Source: an uncultured Collinsella sp. (GTDB lineage: Bacteria; Actinomycetota; Coriobacteriia; Coriobacteriales; Coriobacteriaceae). From it: a DNA stretch of 36,542 nt. The first letter of the stretch is position 1; each line of letters opens with the position of its first letter. A program made the translations under genes and the position numbers. Location of the stretch: NCBI GenBank assembly GCA_902474645.1, contig CABRWN010000004.1, positions 1 to 36,542 of the forward strand, in the 5' to 3' direction. A model generated the notes under the pieces. The model had not been told where the DNA came from. It saw nothing but the letters and a program-made list of their open reading frames with translations, and did no database searches. Shown one piece after another: positions 14,565-23,479 of the stretch.

Positions 14565-15302
14565 TTATTTTACTGCAAACTCCGGGCTAAATACTACCCT
14601 GCCCAGGCGAACGAGCGTAGAGCCCTCCTCAAGGGCAGACTCAAAGTCCTCGCTCATACCGCAGGAAAGCTCAGGCAGGTTCAAATCGGGATGCGCCGCC
14701 TCCAGCTCATCCCTCAGCTCACGAAGCCCCGCAAAGGTGCGGCGTGCCACATCCTTATTCCCCCGGGGCGCCATAGTCATAAGCCCCTGTACGCAAATTC
14801 CCTCAAGTTCTGCAAGCTCACCCGCGGCGGCGCGAATCTCATCGGGTGAAAAGCCTCCCTTCGACTCCTCACCACTCACATTGACCTCAATGAGCACACG
14901 CTGGGGGCCGACGAGCTCGCCTGCCTCAATCTTGCGAACAGCACGGCTCGAGATCGCCTGCGCCAGATGCAGCGAACCCACCGAGTGAATCAGCTCGGCT
15001 GAGCCCAGCACCGCATTGATCTTATTGGTCTGCAGGTTGCCGATCATATCGAAGCGCACCTCGGGCAGCTCCGGATGCTCCGCCAGACCCGTGAGCTTGC
15101 GAACCAGCTCCTGCGGGCGGTTCTCGGCAAAATGGCGATACCCCGCCTGGATGGCGGCAACGGTCTCATCGACACCAACGGTCTTGGACACGGCAATGAG
15201 GCTCGCGGCGTCGTGGGGACGGCCCGCGCGATCGAGCGCCGCATAAAAACGTTCCAGAATCTGCTCGCGGCGAGCGCGCATCAAGTCCAAATAGTTATCC
15301 AT
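14565..15302 (-). CDS. yggS: YggS family pyridoxal phosphate homeostasis protein
   Basis: A 245-residue single-domain PLP-binding protein of the YggS/YlmE/PROSC family, which binds pyridoxal phosphate without being an enzyme and affects amino-acid and vitamin B6 balance. The PLP lysine lies in LIAVSKTVG near residue 38. Other family motifs are AGYRHFAENRPQEL, RFDMIGNLQTNKIN (family form WHxIGxLQxNK, here with Asp for His), LIEVNVSGEESKGGF, GLMTMAP, LSCGMSEDFESA and VRLGRVVF. The start is the ATG at 15302 with GGAGG nine bases upstream. The frame extends further, but without a ribosome binding site. It is the first gene after the phosphate operon, separated by a stem at 15353-15384. Confidence 0.93.
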   Translation of the reverse strand: MDNYLDLMRARREQILERFYAALDRAGRPHDAASLIAVSKTVGVDETVAAIQAGYRHFAENRPQELVRKLTGLAEHPELPEVRFDMIGNLQTNKINAVLGSAELIHSVGSLHLAQAISSRAVRKIEAGELVGPQRVLIEVNVSGEESKGGFSPDEIRAAAGELAELEGICVQGLMTMAPRGNKDVARRTFAGLRELRDELEAAHPDLNLPELSCGMSEDFESALEEGSTLVRLGRVVFSPEFAVK

Positions 15303-15352
15303 TGCCAATCGCCTCCGCTGACAGCCAAACAAGTAGTCCCATGCTAACGCAA

Positions 15353-15384
15353 GAGCGCGGCCCCGCATGTGCAAGGCCGCGCTC
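15353..15384 (-). terminator. 10-bp GC-rich hairpin between phoU and yggS
   Basis: GAGCGCGGCC (15353-15362) and GGCCGCGCTC (15375-15384) are perfect inverted repeats with a 12-base loop. On the minus strand the following bases are TTGCGTTAGC, which is a weak T run. It may partly end the pst operon transcript before the yggS-sepF-yggT-divIVA genes. Confidence 0.5.
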
Positions 15385-15421
15385 ACTTAGGTATTTACAA
15401 TCTTTCGACGAACGGGGTTAC

Positions 15422-16279
15422 TTACTCCTCGTCGTCCTCGCCATCGTCCTCATCCTCAAGATGATCGAGCAGGTAGCGAAGACCCTCGCTGACCTCGTTA
15501 ACGGGCACCTTGGCAACGTAGCGTGCATCGACGGCGGGCCTCATGATAACACCCTCGCCCGAAGGCACGCGCATGCTCTCGAGCTCATCCTCATCAGTGC
15601 AGGCGATATCACCGGCAGTCATACGCTGTCCGGTCAACAGGAAGGTCAGACGGCAGGCGGCATCGATGGAAATCGAGGCGATGCGATCGAGATAGCGCGA
15701 TACCATGATGGCGCGGCGCAGGTCGTCATAGTTGCTGTCGTCGTCCATAAAATCGCCCGTGTCCATGCGGTTAAAGGTGCGGAAGAACTTCTCGTAGGCG
15801 GCGTGCACTGGCTCGTCCTCGACGGCCAAGTTGCAGATGATGGACATGTCGTTGGTGACGAGCGCAGAAAGCGAAGAGCCCAGCACCTGGTAGACGGCCT
15901 CAGCCTCGGCCTCGACCGTGCCGACAAGCTCCTTGGGCAGCGAGATGTCGGCCTTGATCATATGACGCGTGGCGCGGCAAATCTGGCGAACCTTATCGGT
16001 CATGCGCTGCAGGTTAAAGTCGACGTAGATGATCGTCTGCAGCAAGCGGAAGTCGGAGGCGACCGGTGACTGCGTGGCAATCAGGTTGTAGCAGACGGCC
16101 TCCAGGTTGGCGCAGCGTGCGTCAATCGAAAGCGTGCGCTTCTTGGTCTTGGTGGCGAGCTTGCGGTCGTCGGTCACATAGGCCTTCACGGCATCGTGGA
16201 GGGCCAGATCGACGGCCTCGTAGATGCTCAGCATCTCGTGACGGGCCTCGATGAGCTGACGGGAAAACAGTTTGCGCAT
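15422..16279 (-). CDS. phoU: Phosphate signalling complex protein PhoU
   Basis: A 285-residue PhoU, the helical regulator that joins the PstSCAB transporter to the PhoR sensor and keeps the phosphate response off when phosphate is ample. It shows the two-repeat pattern: VYNLIATQSPVASDFRLLQTII in the first repeat (here CYNLIATQSPVASDFR) and RYLDRIASISIDAACRLTFLLTG in the second, with YVDFNLQRMTDKVRQI as the E/D-x-x-R-x-x-D metal-type block. The usual length is about 215-240. The extra length is a C-terminal extension ending in DHLEDEDDGEDDEE, an acidic tail. The start is the ATG at 16279. It is the last gene of the pst operon, 92 bases after pstB. No phoB/phoR pair lies in the window. Confidence 0.93.
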   Translation of the reverse strand: MRKLFSRQLIEARHEMLSIYEAVDLALHDAVKAYVTDDRKLATKTKKRTLSIDARCANLEAVCYNLIATQSPVASDFRLLQTIIYVDFNLQRMTDKVRQICRATRHMIKADISLPKELVGTVEAEAEAVYQVLGSSLSALVTNDMSIICNLAVEDEPVHAAYEKFFRTFNRMDTGDFMDDDSNYDDLRRAIMVSRYLDRIASISIDAACRLTFLLTGQRMTAGDIACTDEDELESMRVPSGEGVIMRPAVDARYVAKVPVNEVSEGLRYLLDHLEDEDDGEDDEE

Positions 16280-16371
16280 GGTTCACTCCAATCAGTTGGG
16301 TGCGGTCATGCCGCCCGCACAGTGAATACGCACCGGACCAGATCCGATCGGCTTGGGACTAGTCGCACCGA

Positions 16372-17175
<804 letters not shown>

Positions 17176-17187
17176 GGGACTCCTTTA

Positions 17188-18093
17188 CTAGCGACGCCTG
17201 CGCGACAGGAAGCGCGCAAACAGGTTGAAGGCCAGAATGATCACCATCAGCAAGAGCGCGGTGCCGTAGGCTGCGTTCATGTTGATGCCGTCGTTGGCAA
17301 GCAGGTACAGGTGAACCGTCATGGGGCGGCCGGAATCGAGCGGCGAAATAGGTAGATTGATGGCCTGGCCCATGGTGTAGAGCACCACCGCGGTCTCGCC
17401 GATGGCACGGCCGATGGCAAGGACGATACCGGTGGCGATGCGACCAAAGGCAGAAGGAAGCACGATCTTGGAGACAACCTGCCACTTGGTAGCGCCCAGG
17501 CCGTACGCGCCCCAACGGATATAGCGCGGAACGGCGCGAATGGCCTCTTCGGTGGTGCGCATGACGATGGGAAGCATCAAGAGCGCGAGTGCCAGAGCGG
17601 CCGAGACCATCGAAAGGCCCAGGCCCATGGCCTCGACAAACAAGGCGTAGCCAAACAGACCCATAACGATGGAGGGCACCGAGGCCAAAGCGTCGGCAGC
17701 GTAGCGAATGAGCTCGACGACCTTGCCCTGCTTGGCGTACTCGGCCAGATAGACGGCTGCCAGCACAGCGATCGGCGTGCAGATAAGCATGGCGAGCGCC
17801 GTCACATAGACGGTCGAGACGATCGTGGGCCAAATTCCGCCCTCGGCGTTGACGCCCTGGGGCCAACCGAAGATAAAGTCGAGCGAGATGTGTGGCAGGC
17901 CGTTGATGACCACGTAGGCGATGATAGCGACCAGCACCAGCGTGGTGATGTATGCCGCGGCACGGAACACGCCAAGCATGATCTTGTTGGACAGGTCCTT
18001 GTTGATGCGGCCCTTCTTGCCGTGGGAAAGGGCACGCTTGATGCGCTCGCGCGACGAGGTCGTATCGACCGTCGTGTCAACGGAATCGGACAT
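17188..18093 (-). CDS. pstA: Phosphate ABC transporter permease PstA
   Basis: A 301-residue inner-membrane permease of the phosphate importer. The charged N-terminus (about 45 residues) is followed by six hydrophobic segments. The family strings GGIWPTIVSTVYVTALAMLICTPIAVLAAVYLAEYA (split across residues about 85-120), LASVPSIVMGLFGYALFV and the EAA-type loop EEAIRAVPRYIRWGAYGLGATKWQ are visible; the last contacts PstB. IGRAIGETAVVLYTMG marks the phosphate-path helix. The start is the ATG at 18093, three bases after the pstC stop codon. Confidence 0.96.
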   Translation of the reverse strand: MSDSVDTTVDTTSSRERIKRALSHGKKGRINKDLSNKIMLGVFRAAAYITTLVLVAIIAYVVINGLPHISLDFIFGWPQGVNAEGGIWPTIVSTVYVTALAMLICTPIAVLAAVYLAEYAKQGKVVELIRYAADALASVPSIVMGLFGYALFVEAMGLGLSMVSAALALALLMLPIVMRTTEEAIRAVPRYIRWGAYGLGATKWQVVSKIVLPSAFGRIATGIVLAIGRAIGETAVVLYTMGQAINLPISPLDSGRPMTVHLYLLANDGINMNAAYGTALLLMVIILAFNLFARFLSRRRR

Positions 18094-18096
18094 AGC

Positions 18097-19023
18097 CTAC
18101 CCCCTCTTCTTCTTGGAAATCAGACGAACGATGCCCACCAGCGTGGCGGAGATGATAAACAGGACCACGCCCATGCCGAACAGCGCCGAGCGGTGCAGAC
18201 CCGAGGAATAGCTCATGTCGAGTGCGATCTGGCTCGTGAGCGTCGAGATAGGGCTCGCAATGCTGTCGGGAATAACCGGGGCATTACCCACGACCATGAG
18301 CACGGCCATGGTCTCTCCGATGGCACGGCCCATACCCAGCACGATGGCATCCACGATACCCAGCTTAGCGGCAGGTAGCACGACCTTATAGATGGTCTGC
18401 CACTTGGTGGCGCCCATGGCATACGATGCCTCGCGAATGCCCATGGGAATGGAATTGAGAGCATCGATGGTAAGCGTCGTGATGGTAGGGACGATCATGA
18501 TGGCGAGCACGAACCACGCTGTCAGCGCACCAAAACCAAGACCACCGGTCAGTTGCGCGATAAACGGACGAATGATGATCATGCCGAAAAAGCCGTAGAT
18601 GATAGAAGGGATGCCGGCCAGCAGGTCGACGGCAGGGCTGATGAGCTTGCGCACGCGCTTGCTGGCGATCTCGACCAGGTACACGGCCGTACCTACGCCC
18701 AGCGGCACGCCCATGGCGAGCGCACCGACGGTCACCAGACCTGAGCCGGCAAGCAGCGACATGATGCCGTAGTGGCCCTCAGAGGGCGCCCACGTAAAAC
18801 TAAAGAAGTCCGCCAGACCGATGTCGGTAAAGACGGGCAGCGCCGAGTACGTGGTAAAGACAAAAATCAGGATGACGGTAACGACCGCCAAGAACGCGCA
18901 GGCAAAGAAGATCCACTGCAGCGCCTTCTCCTTGATATAGGTACTGCGCGATACGAGCGCCAGCTCGCGCTTCTTGGGCGTCTGAACATTCTGCTCAGTC
19001 TGGGAGTTTTCCTGTGCTTCCAT
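18097..19023 (-). CDS. pstC: Phosphate ABC transporter permease PstC
   Basis: A 308-residue permease that pairs with PstA. Seen are a polar N-terminus with many Gln/Glu, a first hydrophobic segment (WIFFACAFLAVVTVILIFVF), SFTWAPSEGHYGIMSLLAGSG, the LAGIPSIIYGFFGM block, and the EAA-type loop GIREASYAMGATKWQTIYKVVLP. MGRAIGETMAVLMVVGNAP is typical of PstC. I choose the ATG at 19023, which has AAGGGGAG eight bases upstream. A GTG at 19032 in the same frame lies against that site and overlaps pstS. The ATG begins one base after the pstS stop codon. Confidence 0.95.
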   Translation of the reverse strand: MEAQENSQTEQNVQTPKKRELALVSRSTYIKEKALQWIFFACAFLAVVTVILIFVFTTYSALPVFTDIGLADFFSFTWAPSEGHYGIMSLLAGSGLVTVGALAMGVPLGVGTAVYLVEIASKRVRKLISPAVDLLAGIPSIIYGFFGMIIIRPFIAQLTGGLGFGALTAWFVLAIMIVPTITTLTIDALNSIPMGIREASYAMGATKWQTIYKVVLPAAKLGIVDAIVLGMGRAIGETMAVLMVVGNAPVIPDSIASPISTLTSQIALDMSYSSGLHRSALFGMGVVLFIISATLVGIVRLISKKKRG

Positions 19024-19024
19024 G

Positions 19025-19861
19025 CTACTCACTCCCCTTCTCGTCGTTGGTGACGGGAATAAAGCCCGCCTCGCGAATCTGCTTGTCCATCTTTTCGGAC
19101 GTCACGTAGTCGATGTAATCCTGCGCCTGCTGCGAAGGCACACCCTTCACAAAGAAGTAAAGGTCGCGCGAGATGGGATAGCCGCCACTCGCGACCGTCT
19201 TCTCGGACGCCTCAACATGATTGACCGAGACAGCCTTGACCGAGGTCTTGGCGTTGAGGCTATCGACGAAGCCCAGCGAAATGTAGCCGATGGCCCCACG
19301 CGAACGAGATACCACGTCGCGCACCTGGCCCGTACCCGAAAGAACAGCCGAGCGGCGATCGAACGGCGTGCCATCCATCACGATGGTACGGAAGGCCTCG
19401 CGCGTACCGGACGCCTCGTCTCGGTTGATGACCTGAATCCTCAGGTCCTCGCCACCGACCTCTTTCCAATTGGTAATCTTGCCGGCGTAGATATCGCGGA
19501 GCTGCTCGGTCGAGAGGTTATCGACGGGGTTGTCGTCGTTCACGATGACCGCAATACCGTCGTGGGCAATGACGATGGGAGTCAGGCCCAGATCCTGTTC
19601 GTCGGCATTGAGTCCACGGGAGGAGCTGGCGATATCGGCCGTGCCGGCGCTGACGGCCTCGATCCCAGCAGAAGAACCCAAACCGGAAACGAGCACGTCG
19701 ATGCCGGTCTCCTCCTTAAAGCCCTCGGCCGCAATCTCGGCGATAGGAAGGCAGGTCGTGGAGCCGGCCACGGTAATGGAAGAGGTAGAAGATCCCGAAG
19801 AACAGGCGCACAGCGTAAGCGTAAGCACAGCGGCGCTCAGGACCGATACGATCTTTCTCAT
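19025..19861 (-). CDS. pstS: Phosphate-binding lipoprotein PstS
   Basis: A 278-residue substrate-binding lipoprotein that captures phosphate outside the membrane and delivers it to PstCA. The signal peptide ends in the lipobox LCAC with lipidated Cys20, followed by a Ser/Gly linker. Phosphate-contact strings are visible: VAGSTTCLPIAE, GLGSSAGIEAVSAGTADIASSSR and NRDEASGTREAF. Also present are DNLSTEQLRDIYAGKITNWKEVGG (family block, split here) and GYPISRDLYFFVKG. The ATG at 19861 overlaps the pgeF stop codon as ATGA, so the two genes should be translated together from one mRNA. No separate promoter for pstS is apparent because its upstream DNA is pgeF coding sequence. Confidence 0.96.
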   Translation of the reverse strand: MRKIVSVLSAAVLTLTLCACSSGSSTSSITVAGSTTCLPIAEIAAEGFKEETGIDVLVSGLGSSAGIEAVSAGTADIASSSRGLNADEQDLGLTPIVIAHDGIAVIVNDDNPVDNLSTEQLRDIYAGKITNWKEVGGEDLRIQVINRDEASGTREAFRTIVMDGTPFDRRSAVLSGTGQVRDVVSRSRGAIGYISLGFVDSLNAKTSVKAVSVNHVEASEKTVASGGYPISRDLYFFVKGVPSQQAQDYIDYVTSEKMDKQIREAGFIPVTNDEKGSE

Positions 19862-20658
19862 AGCATCACGCCGATCGCAGCATGGCGCCCACAGGTGCCG
19901 TCCTCGTTACGGTAGGAATAAAAGCGGTCGTTCTGACGCACGGTCGAAAGCTGGGTATCCACGATATTATCCGCGTCGACACCGACATCTACCAGCGCCT
20001 CGCGAATGGCAGCGGAAAGATCAAGCATGCGAGAGGTATTCGCATCGATGCAAGAGAACTCGGCGGCAAAGCGATCCATGAGTTCCTGGGATACCTCATA
20101 TTCGTCACCCAAGATATGGGGGCCGATATAGGCGGAAACGTCGCTCGCATCGCAACCGGCAGCATCGCAAAGCGCCTGGCACGCCTTGGCGGAAATACGT
20201 GCAATCGTGCCCTTCCAACCGGAGTGCACCACGGCAAATCCGCCGGGGGCCACCAGCACCACGGGAACGCAGTCGGCAAAGCAGAGCAGCACGGGCACGT
20301 TATGCGCCGTGCAGACGATGGCATCACAGCCCTCGGCAATCTGCTCGCGAACGTCCTCAAGGTCATCGGCGCCGTTCGAGGTCACCGCAACGATATGATC
20401 ACCATGGACCTGATTGGGAACGAGCAGGTTGTGCTCGCACTCGGCGGCACCCATAGCCTCGAGCGCACGACGACGATTTTCTTGAACAGCAAAGGGGTCA
20501 TCGCCAACATGCGAGCCCAAGTTGAGTGAGGAGTACGCATCTTCGGAAACGCCACCGGCGCGCTCGGTGAAGGCAAAGCGAACATCGGATGTCGCGCCCT
20601 CCACCAACGTAACTCCATCATGGTCGACACGCGAAACTTTGTCCGCACGTGCTGCCAT
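19858..20658 (-). CDS. pgeF: Laccase-domain purine nucleoside phosphorylase PgeF (YfiH/YlmD)
   Basis: A 266-residue protein of the YfiH/PgeF multicopper-like family. Members bind zinc through His, Cys and His and act on adenosine/inosine with phosphate; E. coli PgeF edits misplaced residues in peptidoglycan precursors. The three metal ligands are visible: NQVHGDHIV (His85), CFADCVPV (Cys130) and VHSGWKG (His145). SLNLGSHVGDD and the late FYSYRNEDGTCGRHA block also fit. The start is the ATG at 20658, with AGGAGG seven bases upstream. The longer frame upstream is not coding. In many Gram-positive bacteria it lies between ftsZ and yggS, but here the pst operon follows it with an ATGA overlap. 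Confidence 0.93.
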   Translation of the reverse strand: MAARADKVSRVDHDGVTLVEGATSDVRFAFTERAGGVSEDAYSSLNLGSHVGDDPFAVQENRRRALEAMGAAECEHNLLVPNQVHGDHIVAVTSNGADDLEDVREQIAEGCDAIVCTAHNVPVLLCFADCVPVVLVAPGGFAVVHSGWKGTIARISAKACQALCDAAGCDASDVSAYIGPHILGDEYEVSQELMDRFAAEFSCIDANTSRMLDLSAAIREALVDVGVDADNIVDTQLSTVRQNDRFYSYRNEDGTCGRHAAIGVML

Positions 20659-20761
20659 ACTAAAGCCTCCTAATAACACAAGTATTGCGGCGACGCCGCA
20701 GCAGTCCGTGTCATACGGCTGCCATACTTCATCAAAAGGATACCCGCAGCGGTAGGGACCA

Positions 20762-20779
20762 AACGTAAAGGGAACGTAA
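20762..20779 (-). promoter_or_regulatory. Candidate Pho box: 7-bp direct repeat with 4-bp spacer
   Basis: AACGTAA occurs at 20762-20768 and again at 20773-20779 (TTACGTT twice on the minus strand), a period of 11 bases. This is the layout of PhoB/PhoP sites. It lies about 105 bases upstream of the pgeF start codon, at the head of the pgeF-pstSCAB-phoU unit and after the ftsZ terminator. No further exact copy was found beside it. No clear -10 box at a standard distance was identified. Confidence 0.45.
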
Positions 20780-20813
20780 GGAGATTGGATGCTCTGGTTT
20801 ACAAAGTTGATAC

Positions 20814-20842
20814 AAAAAGGGCGCGTCCATACGGACACGCCC
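20814..20842 (-). terminator. Rho-independent terminator after ftsZ
   Basis: On the minus strand GGGCGTGTCC and GGACGCGCCC pair over 10 bases with one G-U around a 4-base loop, followed by five T (plus 20814-20818). It lies 27 bases past the ftsZ stop codon and divides the dcw genes from the pgeF-pst unit. Confidence 0.9.
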
Positions 20843-20868
20843 CTGTGCACAACAATGCAAAGAACGAC

Positions 20869-22023
20869 TTAGAAGCTACCGCGCTTCAGGAAGTCGGGAA
20901 GCTCGAACTGATCGTTGCCGAAGTTAGGAAGCTCGGTGCCACCGACGTTGCGGGTCGGAGCGGCCTGAGCCGGGCTCGTGGCAGGAGCGGTGCGCTGCGG
21001 CTCAGCGGAGGCAGCGGCCTTGCTCTGAGACTGCTGAGCAGCAAAGAGCTCGTCCTGACGGTTGACGTTGGAGTCGGAGAAGCCCGTAGCGATGACGGTG
21101 ATACGCACCTGATCGCCTAGGGACTCGTCGACAACGGTACCGAAGATGATGTTGGCCTCGGGGTCGACGGCGTTGGCGACAACGTCGGCGGCGTCGCTAA
21201 TCTCCTGGATGCCCAGGTCCTTGGAACCGGCGATGGAGAGCAGCACGCGCGTGGCGCCATCGATGGAGCTCTCGAGCAGCGGGCTGGAGATGGCCTGCTG
21301 GGCAGCGTCGACGGCACGGGTGTCCCCAGAAGAGGTACCGATACCCATCATGGCGGTACCGGCCTGCTTCATGATGGTCTTAACATCGGCGAAGTCCAAG
21401 TTGATGATACCGGGGACGGTGATGAGGTCGGTGATGCCCTGGGTGCCCTGGGAAAGGACGCCATCGGCAATCGCGAAGGCCTCGAGCATGGTGGTCTTCT
21501 TCTCGGCGATGTCGAGCAGCTTATCGTTGGGGATGACGATCATGGTATCGACGCAATCGGAGAGGGTCTTGATGCCCTCCTCGGCGCTCTTCTTGCGCTT
21601 GCGGCCCTCGAAGGTGAAGGGCTTGGTCACGACGGCGACGGTCAGTGCGCCGACCTCGTTCATCGCGATATCGGCAACGATAGGAGCAGCGCCGGTACCG
21701 GTGCCACCGCCCTCGCCGCAGGTGATGAACACCATATCGGCGCCAGCGAGCGCCTCGGCAATGTCGTCGCGGGACTCATCGGCAGCCTTGCGGCCAACCT
21801 CGGGGTTGGCGCCGGCGCCCAGGCCGCGGGTAAGGTCGGTGCCGATGTGCACCTTGATATCGGCATCAGAGATCGCGAGTGCCTGAGCATCGGTGTTGAT
21901 GGCAACAAACTCGACGCCGCGGATGCCCTCTTCGATCATTCGATTGACCGCGTTGGTACCGCCGCCGCCGACGCCGACCACCTTAATGACGGCAAGGTAG
22001 TTGTTGATCTCTGTCTCGTGCAT
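20869..22023 (-). CDS. ftsZ: Cell division protein FtsZ
   Basis: A 384-residue tubulin-like GTPase that forms the division ring. Seen are [19 protein letters not shown] (N-terminal nucleotide loop), NTDAQAL, the signature [12 protein letters not shown] (103-114), where the Glu before GGGTGTG is the actinobacterial form, and the T7-loop region [20 protein letters not shown]. After a Gln/Ala/Pro-rich linker the conserved C-terminal peptide ELPDFLKR ends the protein; this binds SepF. The start is the ATG at 22023, with GGAGG six bases upstream. An in-frame ATG at 22053 lacks a ribosome binding site. It ends the dcw part of the cluster. A 199-base leader separates it from ftsQ, so it may have its own promoter. 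Confidence 0.98.
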   Translation of the reverse strand: MHETEINNYLAVIKVVGVGGGGTNAVNRMIEEGIRGVEFVAINTDAQALAISDADIKVHIGTDLTRGLGAGANPEVGRKAADESRDDIAEALAGADMVFITCGEGGGTGTGAAPIVADIAMNEVGALTVAVVTKPFTFEGRKRKKSAEEGIKTLSDCVDTMIVIPNDKLLDIAEKKTTMLEAFAIADGVLSQGTQGITDLITVPGIINLDFADVKTIMKQAGTAMMGIGTSSGDTRAVDAAQQAISSPLLESSIDGATRVLLSIAGSKDLGIQEISDAADVVANAVDPEANIIFGTVVDESLGDQVRITVIATGFSDSNVNRQDELFAAQQSQSKAAASAEPQRTAPATSPAQAAPTRNVGGTELPNFGNDQFELPDFLKRGSF

Positions 22024-22222
22024 GTCGGTCCTCCGAACAAAGGTTATAGCCATAGCATGGGTCGACCCCTGCGCACATTAACCTTCAGGTTGAAAGTAAA
22101 TGCAAAGGTAAACCGTATTATGGTTGCACATTATGAACGTATCAGTCAAATAATTGACCGTGAAAACCAAACAAACCAGATAAACGGCGTGGTATGGCCC
22201 CTCAACAAAGCATCAACCAGCG
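22024..22222 (-). promoter_or_regulatory. ftsZ leader with two short palindromes
   Basis: This is one of the longest gaps inside the supercluster and is AT-rich compared with its surroundings. GTCAA-ATAA-TTGAC (22145-22158) and AACCT-TC-AGGTT (22080-22091) are perfect short palindromes. Several CATAAT/TTGACT-like boxes occur on the minus strand, but none at a spacing of 16-18 bases, so I do not call a promoter. The region is a reasonable place for separate control of ftsZ. Confidence 0.35.
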
Positions 22223-23479
22223 CTACGAGGTCGGAGCATTCCTAAATGTGTAGTTACCCGGAGAGCGCACATTGATATACGTTACGCCCTCTACCTGCGA
22301 AAGCAACTTGGTGACTACGCGTTCCTTCTTGACGATATCGTCCGAATCGCCCAGCGACACCTCAATGCCGTTATTGAGGTTTGCCGAGATGGCTTCGACC
22401 GAAGGCGTGGAAATATCCTTGACTTGTCCCAAGAACTCGCTCGAAAAACCACGCACATAATCCAACCCAGCCTTAACGGCTTTGGAGTTCACCGCTTGGC
22501 CGGAAACCGGAGCGACATCCGCCGAGACATCAGTCAACAACACCGCGCCATAGTGCTTAGCGAGCGCCAGTGCGGCATCAATGCCGGTCAGGGTATTTGA
22601 GCCCTGCCCTGTCGTGATAACGTTGCCCTGGTCGTCAACTTCGACCGACGTCGACAGCGGGGCGATCCAGGTGTCATCATCCCCGATGGCCCAGGCAAGG
22701 TCATCGGAGCTGATATAGGCAATTGCGATGACCTTGCGCTCCATCGGCGTAATGATGAGCGTATGCGGGAACTGACGCTGGACATCCACGCCCGAGACCC
22801 ACGGGTTCTGCTTGAGATCCTCGGTAATCTGGTCGGGATCGACGTTAAAAAGCGACGTTCCCTCGGGCAAATCGATCAGCTGGATAGCATCGTGCTTCGT
22901 CACATGCTCGCTGCCTTGAATCTGAATATCAGTGGCGGTAAACAATCCAGAGTTGATCACCACGACGGCAACGACGACGAGCACGGCCAAGGCGGCCAGA
23001 ACGCCGCCCACGATTTTGCCTTTGCCTGCAACGACAGAAGCGGCGTCTGATGTTTTATTTGCCATCGCCCCAAGTGAAGACAACGGGTTTACGCCTTTTT
23101 TACTCAAAGGCTTCTTGGCGGTAGCCGGCACCGATGTCAGCGAGCGCGGTTTCGATGCGCCCAGTGTGCGACCTGGACGCGCCGCTTTAGTTCCCGTCGA
23201 GGGCTTAGGAGTTGCCATGGGGCGGGCAGGCTTGGCGCCCATAACAGGCTTTGACGTCACCGAGGGACGCGAGGACTTTTTTGCAGCCGGACGATTACCG
23301 AGCTGCGAGCCGACGACCGGACGACTGGTCTGTCGAGCATGCCCGACAGGCTTAGAGTGCGCGACGGTATTGCGTTGAGGTTTGGCAGGCGCGCCGGAAC
23401 GCCCTCCGGCGCGGCGGAAGGTGGGTTTCGATGCTCTAGAAGCCGAGGAATTTAACTTCCGGTCTGAGCTCGATGCCAT
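22223..23479 (-). CDS. ftsQ: Cell division protein FtsQ (POTRA domain)
   Basis: A 418-residue bitopic division protein of the FtsQ/DivIB family, which links FtsL/FtsB and the septal synthase complex. The first 150 residues are a long basic, Ser/Pro/Lys-rich cytoplasmic tail. The single membrane segment is at about 156-177 (IVGGVLAALAVLVVVAVVVI). The POTRA domain follows (about 181-250: TDIQIQGSEHVTKHDAIQLI, then LKQNPWVSGVDVQRQFPHTL). The distal domain ends in VTYINVRSPGNYTF. The start is the ATG at 23479 with GGGAGG upstream, which overlaps the murB end by 44 bases. A later start is not obvious, so the overlap is probably real. The tail is longer than the common form. Confidence 0.92.
   Translation of the reverse strand: MASSSDRKLNSSASRASKPTFRRAGGRSGAPAKPQRNTVAHSKPVGHARQTSRPVVGSQLGNRPAAKKSSRPSVTSKPVMGAKPARPMATPKPSTGTKAARPGRTLGASKPRSLTSVPATAKKPLSKKGVNPLSSLGAMANKTSDAASVVAGKGKIVGGVLAALAVLVVVAVVVINSGLFTATDIQIQGSEHVTKHDAIQLIDLPEGTSLFNVDPDQITEDLKQNPWVSGVDVQRQFPHTLIITPMERKVIAIAYISSDDLAWAIGDDDTWIAPLSTSVEVDDQGNVITTGQGSNTLTGIDAALALAKHYGAVLLTDVSADVAPVSGQAVNSKAVKAGLDYVRGFSSEFLGQVKDISTPSVEAISANLNNGIEVSLGDSDDIVKKERVVTKLLSQVEGVTYINVRSPGNYTFRNAPTS

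Noticed and set aside
22144..22149. TTGACT as -35 of an ftsZ promoter
   Set aside because: The nearest CATAAT boxes are 8 or 21 bases away, not 16-18, so the pair is not convincing.
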